Below, piece after piece: positions 40,273-48,807 of a stretch of DNA of 64,000 bases (positions are counted from its first letter, which is position 1; the number at the start of each line of letters is the position of its first letter). The notes below the pieces were generated by a model. The model was given only the letters and a program-made list of their open reading frames with translations. It was not told the origin of the DNA and did no database searches. This DNA comes from Thiohalobacter sp. IOR34 (GTDB lineage Bacteria > Pseudomonadota > Gammaproteobacteria > Thiohalobacterales > Thiohalobacteraceae): the NCBI RefSeq assembly GCF_030406045.1, contig NZ_CP128988.1:1213438-1277437 (forward strand). Reading direction: 5' to 3'. The position numbers and the translations under genes were made by a program.

Positions 40273-40878
40273 TTACAGTTTGTCGGCGTTCTCGGCCAGG
40301 TACTCGGCCACGCCTTCCGGCGTGTCCTTCATGCCCTTCTCGCCTTCGTGCCAGTTGGCGGGGCAGACCTCGCCATGCTCCTCATGGAACTGCAGGGCGT
40401 CGACCATGCGCAGCATCTCGTCGATGTTGCGGCCCAGGGGCAGATCGTTGACCACCTGATGACGCACCACGCCATCCTTGTCGATGAGGAAGGAGCCGCG
40501 GAAGGCCACGGCGCCGTCGGGGGTCTCGACGTCATAGGCCTTGCAGATGGCGTGGGTCATGTCGGCCACCAGGGGGTAACCCACCGGACCTATGCCCCCC
40601 TCGTTGATGGGGGTATTGCGCCAGGCGTTGTGCGTGTAGTGAGAATCGATGGAGACGCCGATGACTTCCACGTTGCGCTTCTTGAACTCTTCCAGGCGGT
40701 GATCGAAGGCGATCAGTTCGGAAGGACAGACGAAGGTGAAGTCCAGGGGATAGAAGAAGACCACCGCATACTTGCCATCGACGGCCTTGGAGAAGTTGAA
40801 ATCATCGACGATGGAACCGTCGCCCAGTACGGCCGGGGCGGTGAAATCAGGGGCTTTGCGGCCTACGAGAACTCCCAC
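40273..40878 (-). CDS. Typical 2-Cys peroxiredoxin (AhpC/Prx1 type)
   Basis: A 201-residue thiol peroxidase. The peroxidatic Cys51 is in YPLDFTFVCPSE and the resolving Cys172 in GEVCPANW, followed by a C-terminal YLAENADKL helix. It reduces hydrogen peroxide and organic peroxides, probably with thioredoxin or AhpF. The start is ATG 40878 with GGAGG-like AGGAGGAT just upstream on its strand. It is convergent with ispF. It begins an accessory stretch that separates ispF from truD, genes usually adjacent. Confidence 0.95.
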   Translation of the reverse strand: MGVLVGRKAPDFTAPAVLGDGSIVDDFNFSKAVDGKYAVVFFYPLDFTFVCPSELIAFDHRLEEFKKRNVEVIGVSIDSHYTHNAWRNTPINEGGIGPVGYPLVADMTHAICKAYDVETPDGAVAFRGSFLIDKDGVVRHQVVNDLPLGRNIDEMLRMVDALQFHEEHGEVCPANWHEGEKGMKDTPEGVAEYLAENADKL

Positions 40879-41020
40879 GAGAGTATCCTCCTATGTCCAG
40901 TTGTTCAGGTTGCTGTGTCGATGCGGATGATGACAGAAACGGCGAAAAAAAACAGGGGGGATTCCCATGGAATGGTTCGGGATTGGCGCAGAACTGAGGA
41001 AATAGAGCAAATAGAGAGCA

Positions 41021-41250
41021 AATAGGGGCCAGGTCTCACAATCCAACACTCCGACACTTCATAGCAAATAGGGGTCAGGTCTCACAATCCAACAATGAGG
41101 AGCAAAAGAAATAGGGGTCAGGTCTCACTATCCAACACTCCGACACTTCAAATCGCCATACTGCCCGGCGCGCTGTTGCAGAGTTCATGGAAATAGAAAA
41201 TAGTGGAATGTGAGACCTGCCCCCTTTTTCTCTGACCCCTTTTTCTTGAC
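41021..41250. repeat. Repeated GGGGTCAGGTCTCAC motif cluster
   Basis: Three direct copies of a unit AATAGGGGTCAGGTCTCAC followed by AATCCAACACTCCGACACTTC occur at about 41021-41060, 41066-41095 (shortened) and 41109-41150. An inverted GTGAGACCTGCCCC lies at about 41211-41224, then degenerate TCTGACCCC, TTGACCCC and TCTGACAC tails. Motifs of this kind are common around REP-associated tyrosine transposase genes in gammaproteobacteria (recollection); no transposase reading frame is left here. Confidence 0.6.
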
Positions 41251-41317
41251 CCCATTTTTCTGACACTTTGCGCCTGTTCGACTGACTCCGGGCATTGCCC
41301 GCCGTGGATCCCGTCCA

Positions 41318-41379
41318 ATCGCGGCCTGGAGGCCGCTCCTACAACAGGTTGTGCGTAGGAGCGGCCTCCAGGCCGCGAT
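41318..41379. repeat. REP-type palindrome pair (copy 4)
   Basis: Two inverted units with core ATCGCGGCCTGGAGGCCGCT and CCTAC/GTAGG outer bases, separated by about 12 bp including a small ACAACAGGTTGT palindrome. It lies just left of MITE copy E. Confidence 0.88.
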
Positions 41380-41405
41380 TGGTGTAGAGCCAAGGCCCTA
41401 GCTAG

Positions 41406-41649
41406 CCCGGATATTGCACCAAGGCGGCTGGCATGAAGGGGGTTCGTGCTGTAATCCAAGGACGCCATGGCCATGAAAGGCCCCTTGGGCGGGTTACAGT
41501 TTGCGCCTATTCGATGTCAGGTCGACTCTGGCTGCGCAACCTGGGTGATCCTCCTCAAGCCATGGCAACGGCTATGACTTTTCGGACGATCACCCAAGCT
41601 GCCTTGCCAGCCTCGCCCTGAGCATCGAATCCTTGGTGCAATATCCGGG
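41406..41649 (+). mobile_element. MITE-like element, family 1, copy E
   Basis: A 244-bp element with perfect 19-bp ends CCCGGATATTGCACCAAGG, flanked by CTAG (41402-41405 and 41650-41653). The hairpin stem is TGGGTGATC (41542-41550) / GATCACCCA (41588-41596). Its right two-thirds is nearly identical to copy C while its left part differs. The right-hand CTAG supplies the stop codon of the glycine-rich gene on the other strand. The 40879-41405 stretch to the left has only the repeats listed and no supported gene. Confidence 0.9.
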
Positions 41650-41979
41650 CTAGCGGAAGCGGCCGGCCGAGCCGTGGCCTATGGCCCGTCCCCGGCCATA
41701 GGCCGCGCCGCTGCCGGCGATGCCGCCCTTGCCGATGACGATCCCCTGGCCGGAGACGGTGCCCGTGCCCCGCTTCCGGTGCAGATCGCCGTTGGCGTCC
41801 CGGTAGATCACCATGCCGCTGCCGCTGGCGGTACCCGAGCCCCGGGCGATACCGGCGCCGCGCGCGGCACCCTGGCCCTTGGCCCAGCCCTGACCCTGTA
41901 CCTTGCCGGCCAGAACCGGGGCGGCGGCCGTGGCGAGGAAGAGAAGGGAGGCAATGCTGACGAGGGATGTCCTGTTCAT
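41650..41979 (-). CDS. Secreted glycine-rich low-complexity protein
   Basis: A 109-residue protein with a clear signal peptide (MNRTSLVSIASLLFLATAAA, cleavage after APVLA). The mature part is rich in Gly, Ala and Ser with repeated G-x-G units (GQGWAKGQGAARGAGIARGSG and IVIGKGGIAGSG), basic and without cysteine. The start is ATG 41979, with an AGGAG-like site upstream. The TAG stop is formed by the CTAG bordering MITE copy E, so the original C-terminus may have been changed. I do not recognise a family; a structural or surface role is possible. The 278 bp upstream show no other gene. Confidence 0.6.
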   Translation of the reverse strand: MNRTSLVSIASLLFLATAAAPVLAGKVQGQGWAKGQGAARGAGIARGSGTASGSGMVIYRDANGDLHRKRGTGTVSGQGIVIGKGGIAGSGAAYGRGRAIGHGSAGRFR

Positions 41980-42257
41980 GGTGTTTTCTCCTGTGTCCTG
42001 AGGGATGTGAATCTTCTGCCTACAGGAGTTCACAACGCCACGTCGCGGAATCGGTTGACAGCCCGGCTGACTGTGACCGGTTGCCGGTTTTCGGAAAGGG
42101 CCGTGAAATCCGGCCTTCAGGCTGTGTTCCAAACTTCCGAATCGGGATACAACGAGGAGAAGGTCATGTGCAGCACACCGCGGTGCTCCGGCCTCATCAA
42201 CCACTTGGCCTGCGCCAGGCCGGGCCACGGAGGCAGACTGCGGGTCGATTCGCCGTT

Positions 42258-43634
42258 TCAGCCAGGTCGGCGCAGCGAGCTTCCCAGCAGGCGGCGTTCC
42301 TCGGCAATCAGCCGGGCCAGGTTTTCCCGGCGTCCGGCGGGGACGGTCTCGAGGGCCATGAGTCGTTCGCCGTAGTCCGCGGTGCGTTCCAGGATGTCGA
42401 CCAGGATTTCCGCCGCCTCGCGCTGGCTGAGGCCGAAGGCATGGCCGAGCGCGACCAGGTTGTCACCCAGCCCGATTCCGGGCTCGAAGGCGATGGGGAT
42501 GGCCGAACGCAGGTTGTGGCGCGGCCAGGCGCGCATCGGTGCCGGGTCGTAGACCGGCGCCACCCGGACCGCCTCCGGGCCGCCGAGGAAGGCCAGGTTT
42601 TCCAGGTGCAGATCGCCGTTGCCGGTGCAGAAGGCCAGAACGAAGCGGCGATAGACCTCGCGCTGCGCCACGCGCCGGTCCAGGTCGACCAGGGTGGCGA
42701 GCCGCTCCAGCATGCGGCCGACGGCGCTCAGTTCGGTATCCCCGGTGCCGAACACCCGGTGGTTGCCGGCGGCCATCACGGAAAGGAAGCTCTCCATGGG
42801 CAGCGGGCGTCCGTGGGTATCGCGGTCGAAGCGTTCCACCGCCAGCAGCCGCAGGCCGTCGACCTCGGCCAGCCAATGGCGCGGCACCTCGAAACCGAGT
42901 TCGCGGTGGATGTCCAGGCACAGTCCCTCCAGCGCCAGGACCCCTTCGTACTGGGGCGGTTCCACCTTGAGCACGACCTCGACGCAGGCCTGTGGGCCGA
43001 TGCGTTCCGTCCCCGGCGCGGCAAAGCGGCCGTCCCAGTCGGCCGTATCGGGGATGGCGGCCAGCAGCTTGGGGATCATGCCGCCGACCGAGGGGGTGGG
43101 GCCGAGCAGGTCGCTGATGACGTCGGGGTCCACGCTGTGCGCCGTCTGTCTGACCTCCTCGCGAACGAAGCGCCAGACGGCGGAGCGCCGGCCGATCGCC
43201 TCGCCGCCAGCCGGCTGGCGTTCGTACCAGTCCCGCGCCTGCAGGTCGTCGGCGAACACGTCGAGATGGCCGATGCCGCCATGGCCGGCGAGCAGCAGCA
43301 GCGCCCATTCGGTCTCGAAACCGGGTCGCGGCGGTGTCGGTTGGCGGGCCAGCAGGGCGGTGAGCACGCGCCGTTGCAGATTGCCCGGGGTATCACCGGG
43401 CAACAGGGCCATCAGGCGGGGGTGCAGGGGCATGCGCGCGCTGCTCGGGTAGACCACGGCCTCGCGGTCATAGAGCCCTGGAGGGGCGATCAGGGACAGG
43501 CCCGGCAGGCCCGGCCGGCCGAGGAAGTCCTCGGTATAGCTGAAGCGGCACTCGGTGGGGGTGGCCACCAGATTGCCCATCTTCAGCGGACCCTCGGGGC
43601 CGCGGGTCCAGATCACGGCATGGCGGTCGGTCAT
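42258..43634 (-). CDS. hipA: HipA-family serine/threonine kinase toxin
   Basis: A 458-residue HipA-like kinase. The N-terminal subdomain (about 1-100) includes PGLSLIAPPGLYD. A glycine-rich loop SVGGMIPK is at 182-189, an ATP-binding lysine in VVLKVEPP (223), the catalytic loop TGNGDLHLENLAF (Asp341, Asn346) and the metal Asp363 in VYDPAP. Family members phosphorylate aminoacyl-tRNA synthetases or related targets and arrest growth. The loop reads GDLHLEN instead of the E. coli TDAHLKN. The gene follows a HipB-like gene with an ATGA overlap, the standard antitoxin-toxin order. Confidence 0.88.
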   Translation of the reverse strand: MTDRHAVIWTRGPEGPLKMGNLVATPTECRFSYTEDFLGRPGLPGLSLIAPPGLYDREAVVYPSSARMPLHPRLMALLPGDTPGNLQRRVLTALLARQPTPPRPGFETEWALLLLAGHGGIGHLDVFADDLQARDWYERQPAGGEAIGRRSAVWRFVREEVRQTAHSVDPDVISDLLGPTPSVGGMIPKLLAAIPDTADWDGRFAAPGTERIGPQACVEVVLKVEPPQYEGVLALEGLCLDIHRELGFEVPRHWLAEVDGLRLLAVERFDRDTHGRPLPMESFLSVMAAGNHRVFGTGDTELSAVGRMLERLATLVDLDRRVAQREVYRRFVLAFCTGNGDLHLENLAFLGGPEAVRVAPVYDPAPMRAWPRHNLRSAIPIAFEPGIGLGDNLVALGHAFGLSQREAAEILVDILERTADYGERLMALETVPAGRRENLARLIAEERRLLGSSLRRPG

Positions 43635-43912
43635 TCGAAGAAGCGTCCCTGGCGCAGGGCCTCCAGCCGGTCGTCGTCCGGAAGCAGGCTGAGCCGCAGG
43701 CCGACGATCGCGGCCAGCCGTTCGATGGTCGTCAGCTCCCCGCTACCGCGCTTTTTCATCCGCGACAGGGTCTCCGGCGTGATCCCGGCGCGGCTGGCCA
43801 GCTGTTGCTGGGTGAGGCCCCGCTCGCGCGCGGCAGCCAGGATCTGTTCCAGCAGCGTCGTCGATGGCTCGGGCATGGGGTTGAACCCGGCGTCAATCAT
43901 TGTGCGAATCAT
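43631..43912 (-). CDS. hipB: HipB-like XRE-family antitoxin and repressor
   Basis: A 93-residue helix-turn-helix protein. The HTH runs from about 22 to 76: LLEQILAAARERGLTQQQLA, then SRAGITPETLSRMKK and LTTIERLAAIVGLRL. It should neutralise the HipA kinase and repress the operon. The start at ATG 43912 is close to a GGAAG; a second in-frame ATG lies 12 bp later, so the first four residues are uncertain. An inverted repeat upstream is a likely operator. Confidence 0.88.
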   Translation of the reverse strand: MIRTMIDAGFNPMPEPSTTLLEQILAAARERGLTQQQLASRAGITPETLSRMKKRGSGELTTIERLAAIVGLRLSLLPDDDRLEALRQGRFFE

Positions 43913-43930
43913 CTTCCAAGTAAATCAGAA

Positions 43931-43946
43931 TTGACGTACAAGTCAA
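43931..43946. promoter_or_regulatory. Candidate hipBA operator
   Basis: The inverted repeat TTGAC-6-GTCAA lies 19 bp upstream of hipB. On the minus strand the same bases give TTGACT, a good -35 box, so repressor binding would block the promoter. The matching -10 is weak. Confidence 0.45.
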
Positions 43947-44100
43947 GAAAAGGCGTGTGCAGGCTGTTAAAAGCAGTCTAATTGATCATTTCGTCAATTC
44001 ATGGCGACCCGCATTTGCGGCCCCTGCCTGGCACAGTAGAATGCCCCCTCCCATATCGTCCATCAGAGCGCCCGGCGCCACACACGGAGGAACCCTGCCC

Positions 44101-44889
44101 ATGCGTTGTCATGAAGTGGACTACGAGATCATCGGTCACAGCATGCAGATGGTGGAAGTCGAGCTCGACCCGGGCGAGACGGTGATCGCCGAGGCCGGTG
44201 CCATGAATTACATGGAAGAGGGGATCGTCTTCGAGACGCGGATGGGCGACGGCTCGGAACCTGAGCAGGGCCTGATGGGCAAGCTGTTCAGCGCGGGCAA
44301 GCGCATGATCAGCGGGGAATCGCTGTTCATGACCCACTTCAGCAATCGGGCCAGCGGCAAGCGGCGGGTCGCCTTCGCCTCGCCCTTCCCCGGCGCCATC
44401 CTGGCGCTCGATCTCGCCACCCTGGGCGAGGAGGTGACCTGCCAGAAGGATGCCTTCCTCTGTGCCGCGCTCGGCACCCGGGTCGACATCGCCTTCAACC
44501 GCAAGCTCGGTGTCGGCTTCTTCGGCGGCGAGGGTTTCATCCTGGAACGCCTGCAGGGTGACGGCATGGCCTTCATCCATGCCGGCGGCACGGTGGTGGA
44601 GAAGGAACTGAAGGGCGAGACCCTGCGCCTGGATACCGGCTGCCTGGTCGCCTTCACCCGCGGTATCGAGTACGACATCGAGATGACCCCCGGCCTGAAG
44701 AGCATGTTCTTCGGCGGCGAGGGGCTGTTCCTCGCCACCCTGCGCGGTCACGGCAAGGTCTGGATCCAGAGCCTGCCGTTCTCGCGCCTCGCCGACCGGG
44801 TGCTGGAGCATGCCCCGGGGGCCGGCGGCAAGGATCAGGGTGAGGGCTCGGTGCTGGGCGGTATTGGCCGCCTGCTCGATGGCGACTGA
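44101..44889 (+). CDS. TIGR00266/AIM24-family protein
   Basis: A 262-residue protein of the TRAP-like beta-roll (AIM24) family: [46 protein letters not shown] and [19 protein letters not shown]. The biochemical role of bacterial members is unknown; the yeast member is a mitochondrial inner-membrane organiser. No signal peptide is present. The start is ATG 44101 with GGAGG 10 bases before; the open frame extends further left but lacks family similarity. It is convergent with the DUF3149 miniprotein. Confidence 0.87.
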   Translation: MRCHEVDYEIIGHSMQMVEVELDPGETVIAEAGAMNYMEEGIVFETRMGDGSEPEQGLMGKLFSAGKRMISGESLFMTHFSNRASGKRRVAFASPFPGAILALDLATLGEEVTCQKDAFLCAALGTRVDIAFNRKLGVGFFGGEGFILERLQGDGMAFIHAGGTVVEKELKGETLRLDTGCLVAFTRGIEYDIEMTPGLKSMFFGGEGLFLATLRGHGKVWIQSLPFSRLADRVLEHAPGAGGKDQGEGSVLGGIGRLLDGD

Positions 44890-44901
44890 ACGCGGGGGCG
44901 A

Positions 44902-45036
44902 TCAGCTCTGCGGCGGTTGCTGCGAGTTCTTTATGAACCAGGAGAACAGGAAGATCGCCATGCCGATGATGAACACCACCACGAACAGCGACAGCAGGCC
45001 GGTGAAGTTGCCGAACAGTTCCGAGAGCAGTTTCAT
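44902..45036 (-). CDS. DUF3149 membrane miniprotein
   Basis: A 44-residue protein, MKLLSELFGNFTGLLSLFVV followed by VFIIGMAIFLFSWFIKNSQQ and a short tail ending PPQS. It has one membrane segment (about 12-34). The pattern MKLxxELF...GLxSLxVVxFxxGM matches the small DUF3149 family, which lacks a known function. A GGAGG lies 7 bases before the ATG on its strand. It is divergent from truD across about 110 bp and convergent with the AIM24-type gene. Confidence 0.8.
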   Translation of the reverse strand: MKLLSELFGNFTGLLSLFVVVFIIGMAIFLFSWFIKNSQQPPQS

Positions 45037-45147
45037 TGCACGCCTCCTTGAGGTCCAGATATCGATTCCCGTGTCCGCCAGCCTAGTAGGCGCGCGCCGT
45101 GCTCACCATGACGGGCATCAATAAACCGGTCGGCCTGGCAGTGGACC

Positions 45148-46197
45148 ATGAACGGGAATGAGACCTTGCCCGGCCCCTTCGGCCCGCCCCTGGGCACGGC
45201 GCAGATCCGCTGCCGGCCGGAGGACTTCCGCGTCTTCGAGATGCCGCCCTGCGAGCCGGACGGCGCGGGCGAGCATGCCTGGCTGAAGCTGCGCAAGCGG
45301 GAACAGAACACCGAGTGGCTGGCCCGGCAGATTGCCCGCCTGGCCGGCGTCCGGCCGCGCGATGTGGGTTTCGCCGGTCTCAAGGACCGCCATGCGGTGA
45401 CCGAGCAGTGGTTCTCGGTCTACCTGCCGGGGCGCCCCGATCCGGACTGGACGGCCCTCGAGGATGGCCGGGTGGAGGTGCTGGCGGCGACCCGCCATGG
45501 CCGCAAGCTGCGTCGCGGGGCGCTGCTCGGCAACAGATTCGAGCTGCGGCTGCGTGATGTGGCGGCCGATGCCCGGGCCGTGGATGCGCGCCTGGAAGCG
45601 CTGCGCGAGCGGGGGATGCCCAACTATTTCGGCGCCCAGCGCTTCGGTCGCGACGGCGCCAATCTGACACGGGCTGCGGCCCTGTTCGCCGGCGAGCTGC
45701 GGCGGCCGCCGCGGCACCAGCGGGCGCTCTACCTGTCGGCCGCGCGCAGCCTGCTGTTCAACCAGGTGCTCGCGGCGCGCATCGGACAGGGAGTCTGGGA
45801 CCGCTGTCTGCCGGGCGACGTGCTGCAGCTCGACCGGCGGCGCGGCCGTTTCCGTATCGAGGCCGTGGACGAGGAAACCCGCGGACGCTGCGAGCGCCTG
45901 GAGATCCACCCCACGGGGCCGCTCTGTGGCCGTGGACCGGTGGAGGTGGAAGCCGAGGCGCTGGCCCTGGAACAGGCGGCGCTGGCCGGACGGGAAGACT
46001 GGATCCGCGGCCTGGAGCGCCTTGGTCTGGAGGCCGACCGGCGTGCGCTGCGGGTGCGGATCGCCGGCCTGGTCTGGGAATGGGCGGCGGCGGACGAGCT
46101 GTGGCTCGGCTTCGAATTGCCTGCCGGCAGCTATGCCACGGTGTTGCTGGAACAGCTGTTTCGCATCGAGGACCGGGCGCTCAGCGCAGCGCCTTGA
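45148..46197 (+). CDS. truD: tRNA pseudouridine(13) synthase
   Basis: A 349-residue TruD. The catalytic Asp80 lies in GFAGLKDRHAVTEQWFSV. GNRFELRLRD, GMPNYFGAQRFGRDG and LSAARSLLFNQVLA are family segments. It modifies U13 in tRNA-Glu. Its 3' end overlaps the 3' end of the convergent smrA-type gene by 17 bp. In relatives it lies directly between ispF and surE; here both junctions are interrupted. Confidence 0.95.
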   Translation: MNGNETLPGPFGPPLGTAQIRCRPEDFRVFEMPPCEPDGAGEHAWLKLRKREQNTEWLARQIARLAGVRPRDVGFAGLKDRHAVTEQWFSVYLPGRPDPDWTALEDGRVEVLAATRHGRKLRRGALLGNRFELRLRDVAADARAVDARLEALRERGMPNYFGAQRFGRDGANLTRAAALFAGELRRPPRHQRALYLSAARSLLFNQVLAARIGQGVWDRCLPGDVLQLDRRRGRFRIEAVDEETRGRCERLEIHPTGPLCGRGPVEVEAEALALEQAALAGREDWIRGLERLGLEADRRALRVRIAGLVWEWAAADELWLGFELPAGSYATVLLEQLFRIEDRALSAAP

Positions 46198-46744
46198 GCA
46201 GCACGTAGACGGCGCCGGTGCCGCCGTCCACCGGCCGCGCCGAGCAGAAGGCGAGTACCTCGTCGCGCTGTCGCAGCCAGTGGTCGACCTTGCGCTTGAG
46301 CACCGGGATGCGCTGTACCGAACCGTGTCCCTTGCCGTGGATGATGCGCACGCAGCACTGCCGGTTGAGCCGGCTGTGCAGCAGGAACTCGGCCAGCACC
46401 TGGCGGGCCTCGGCCACGGTCAGGCCGTGCAGGTCGCATTCGGCGTCGATCGGCAGCTGACCGCGGCGCAGCCGCTTGAGCAGCCGTCCCTGCAGGCCGG
46501 GGCGGGCGAACAGCAGCTCCTCGCCGGTTTCCAGTTCGGCCGCGTCGAAGGCGTCGGAGAGCATGTCGCGCAGCACGGCCCGCTCGTCCGCCTGACGGAA
46601 GCGCGGCTGCGGTGGCGGGCGGCGCGGCGGGTGCTGCACCCGGTCCGAGCGCAACGGCCTGACCGGTCCGACACTGTCCCGGAACAGGGCGCGATCGGCG
46701 GGGTCGACGGAGGCTGCCGCCGGGGGGCGCTTGCGGCGGGACAT
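46181..46744 (-). CDS. Smr-domain protein
   Basis: A 187-residue protein with a C-terminal Smr domain: DAECDLHGLTVAEARQVLAE (LDLHG-type motif), VRIIHGKGHGS and DGGTGAVYVLLK. The N-terminal half is basic, Pro/Arg-rich and probably disordered. Stand-alone Smr proteins of this type nick DNA or RNA. It is antiparallel between truD and surE and overlaps the truD end. The start is ATG 46744. Confidence 0.9.
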   Translation of the reverse strand: MSRRKRPPAAASVDPADRALFRDSVGPVRPLRSDRVQHPPRRPPPQPRFRQADERAVLRDMLSDAFDAAELETGEELLFARPGLQGRLLKRLRRGQLPIDAECDLHGLTVAEARQVLAEFLLHSRLNRQCCVRIIHGKGHGSVQRIPVLKRKVDHWLRQRDEVLAFCSARPVDGGTGAVYVLLKALR

Positions 46745-46818
46745 GCGGGGTTCCTGTGTGTGAGAAGCGGTGCGCTTCCAGTATAGTGTGGGCTGTCCAA
46801 AGGTAAAACCGCTTGAGC

Positions 46819-47562
46819 ATGCGCATTCTGATCAGCAACGACGACGGCTACCGGGCACCGGGTATCCGCTGCCTGGCCGAGGCACTGGCCGGGCTGGCCG
46901 AGGTGACGGTGGTGGCCCCGGACCGCGACCGCAGCGGTGCCAGCAATTCCCTCACTCTGGACAATCCGATCCGCGCCACCGAGGCCGAGAACGGTTTCAT
47001 CCGTGTCGACGGTACCCCCACCGACTGCGTGCACCTGGCCATCACGGGCCTGCTCGACGACGAACCCGATCTGGTCGTCTCCGGCATCAACGCCGGGGCC
47101 AATCTCGGTGACGACGTGCTCTATTCGGGGACCGTGGCGGCGGCCATGGAGGGGCGTTTTCTCGGCTTGCCGGCGATCGCCGTGTCCATGGTCGCCGCCC
47201 GGCCGCGTCACTTCGAGACCGCCGCGCGCATCGCCTGCCAACTGGTGAAGCGGCTGCGCCAGCAGCCGCTGGCCGGCGATACCATCCTCAACGTCAACGT
47301 GCCCGATCTCGCCTACGAGGATCTGGCCGGGATCCGCGTGACCCGCCTCGGTCACCGTCACAAGTCGGAGCCGGTGATCCGCATGCAGGATCCGCGCGGC
47401 CGGCCTATCTACTGGGTCGGTCCGCCGGGTGGCGAGCAGGATGCGGGGGAGGGCACCGACTTCCACGCGGTGCGCAACGGCTTCGTCTCGGTGACGCCCA
47501 TCCATGCCGACCTGACGCGGCACGATGCCCTGCAGCGCATCGCCGGCTGGCTGGAGGTCTGA
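46819..47562 (+). CDS. surE: 5'/3'-Nucleotidase SurE
   Basis: A 247-residue survival protein and nucleotidase. The metal site is in [28 protein letters not shown] and [20 protein letters not shown] are signatures. I choose ATG 46819 over a TTG two codons upstream. It shares one base with pcm (TGATG). The surE-pcm-nlpD-rpoS order is conserved and linked to stationary-phase survival. Confidence 0.96.
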   Translation: MRILISNDDGYRAPGIRCLAEALAGLAEVTVVAPDRDRSGASNSLTLDNPIRATEAENGFIRVDGTPTDCVHLAITGLLDDEPDLVVSGINAGANLGDDVLYSGTVAAAMEGRFLGLPAIAVSMVAARPRHFETAARIACQLVKRLRQQPLAGDTILNVNVPDLAYEDLAGIRVTRLGHRHKSEPVIRMQDPRGRPIYWVGPPGGEQDAGEGTDFHAVRNGFVSVTPIHADLTRHDALQRIAGWLEV

Positions 47563-48218
47563 TGCACACCCGGATCAGCGGCATCGGCATGACCTCGCAG
47601 CGCACCCGAGACCGGCTGGTGCAGCGGCTGCGCGCCAAGGGTATCGTCAATGAGGCCCTGCTGGAGGTGATGGGGCGCATGCCGCGGCACCTGTTCGTCG
47701 ACGAGGCCCTGGCCAGCCGCGCCTACGAGGACACGGCGCTGCCGATCGGCTTCGGCCAGACCATCTCCCAGCCCTATATCGTTGCGCGCATGACCGAGGA
47801 GCTGCTGCGTGGCGAGCCGCGGCGGGTGCTGGAGGTGGGTACGGGGTCGGGTTATCAGGCCGCGGTGCTGTCGCAGCTGGTCGAGAAGGTGTTCACCGTG
47901 GAGCGTATCGACGCCCTGGCCCGGCGTGTCCGCCAGCGTTTCCGGCAGATGGGGTTCCGCAACATCCAGCTCAAGCACAGCGACGGCAGCTGGGGCTGGC
48001 CGAGCAAGGCACCCTTCGATGCCATCCTGGTGACCGCGGCACCGCCGGAGATTCCCACCGGTTTGCTGGAGCAGCTGGCCGATGGCGGGCGCATGGTGAT
48101 CCCGGTCGGCGGGCGCAACGGCCAGACGCTGGCAGTGATCACCCGGCGGGGTGCCGTCTGTGAACGCGAGGATCTGGAGGCGGTCAGCTTCGTGCCCCTG
48201 CTCGGAGGGGCCGGCTAG
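47562..48218 (+). CDS. pcm: Protein-L-isoaspartate O-methyltransferase
   Basis: A 218-residue repair methyltransferase for isoaspartyl residues in aged proteins. The AdoMet-binding motif is [34 protein letters not shown] and [16 protein letters not shown] are conserved. It is coupled to surE by one shared base and to the next gene by a shared G (TAGTG). Confidence 0.96.
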   Translation: MHTRISGIGMTSQRTRDRLVQRLRAKGIVNEALLEVMGRMPRHLFVDEALASRAYEDTALPIGFGQTISQPYIVARMTEELLRGEPRRVLEVGTGSGYQAAVLSQLVEKVFTVERIDALARRVRQRFRQMGFRNIQLKHSDGSWGWPSKAPFDAILVTAAPPEIPTGLLEQLADGGRMVIPVGGRNGQTLAVITRRGAVCEREDLEAVSFVPLLGGAG

Positions 48219-48796
48219 TGGGCCTGTTCAACGGCCTCTACGAGCGGACCATGCGCTGGTCGCGCTCACCCCGCGCCCCCTGGTATCTTGCCGCCCTCAG
48301 CTTTGCCGAGTCGTCCTTCTTCCCCATCCCGCCGGACGTGATGCTGGCGCCGATGAGCCTGGCGCGGCCGGCCCGTGCCCTGGGCCTGGCGGGGCTGACC
48401 ACCCTGGCTTCGGTGCTCGGTGGCTTCCTCGGTTATGCCATCGGCTATTTCGCCTTCGAGGCCGTCGAGCCGCTGATCCGCGACCTCGGCTACTGGGAGA
48501 AATACGCCACGGCCCGTGCCTGGTTCGATACCTGGGGCTTTTGGGCCGTGCTGTTGGCCGGCTTCTCGCCCATCCCCTACAAGGTGTTCACCATTGCCGC
48601 CGGCAGTCTGTCGATGGCGCTGCTGCCCTTTGCCGCCGCCTCGCTCGTCGGCCGGGGCACGCGCTTCCTGCTGGTCGCCCTGCTGATGGCCTGGGGTGGC
48701 CCGCGGCTGGAGCGGGTGCTGCGCGACTACATCGAGGGCATCGGCTGGCTGCTGGTGGTTGCGGCCGGCGTGGCCTATCTCGTCCTGCGGAGTTGA
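48218..48796 (+). CDS. YqaA-type membrane protein (DedA/VTT superfamily)
   Basis: A 192-residue membrane protein with about five hydrophobic segments. Family marks are AALSFAESSFFPIPPDVMLAP, GGFLGYAIGYFAFE and AGFSPIPYKVFTIAAG. VTT-domain proteins take part in lipid scrambling and envelope homeostasis; the YqaA branch has no precise assignment. The start is GTG 48218, coupled to pcm. This gene is often found between pcm and nlpD in related bacteria. Confidence 0.9.
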   Translation: MGLFNGLYERTMRWSRSPRAPWYLAALSFAESSFFPIPPDVMLAPMSLARPARALGLAGLTTLASVLGGFLGYAIGYFAFEAVEPLIRDLGYWEKYATARAWFDTWGFWAVLLAGFSPIPYKVFTIAAGSLSMALLPFAAASLVGRGTRFLLVALLMAWGGPRLERVLRDYIEGIGWLLVVAAGVAYLVLRS

Positions 48797-48807
48797 ATCG
48801 GGCGGCC

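Noticed and set aside
41075-41266. Possible remnant of a Y1 transposase coding region
   Set aside because: Only the surrounding repeats suggest it; translations in all frames lack the HxH and Tyr motifs.
41967-43934. Plus-strand open frame over hipA and hipB
   Set aside because: HipA and HipB on the minus strand have complete motifs and coupled starts; the opposite frame does not.
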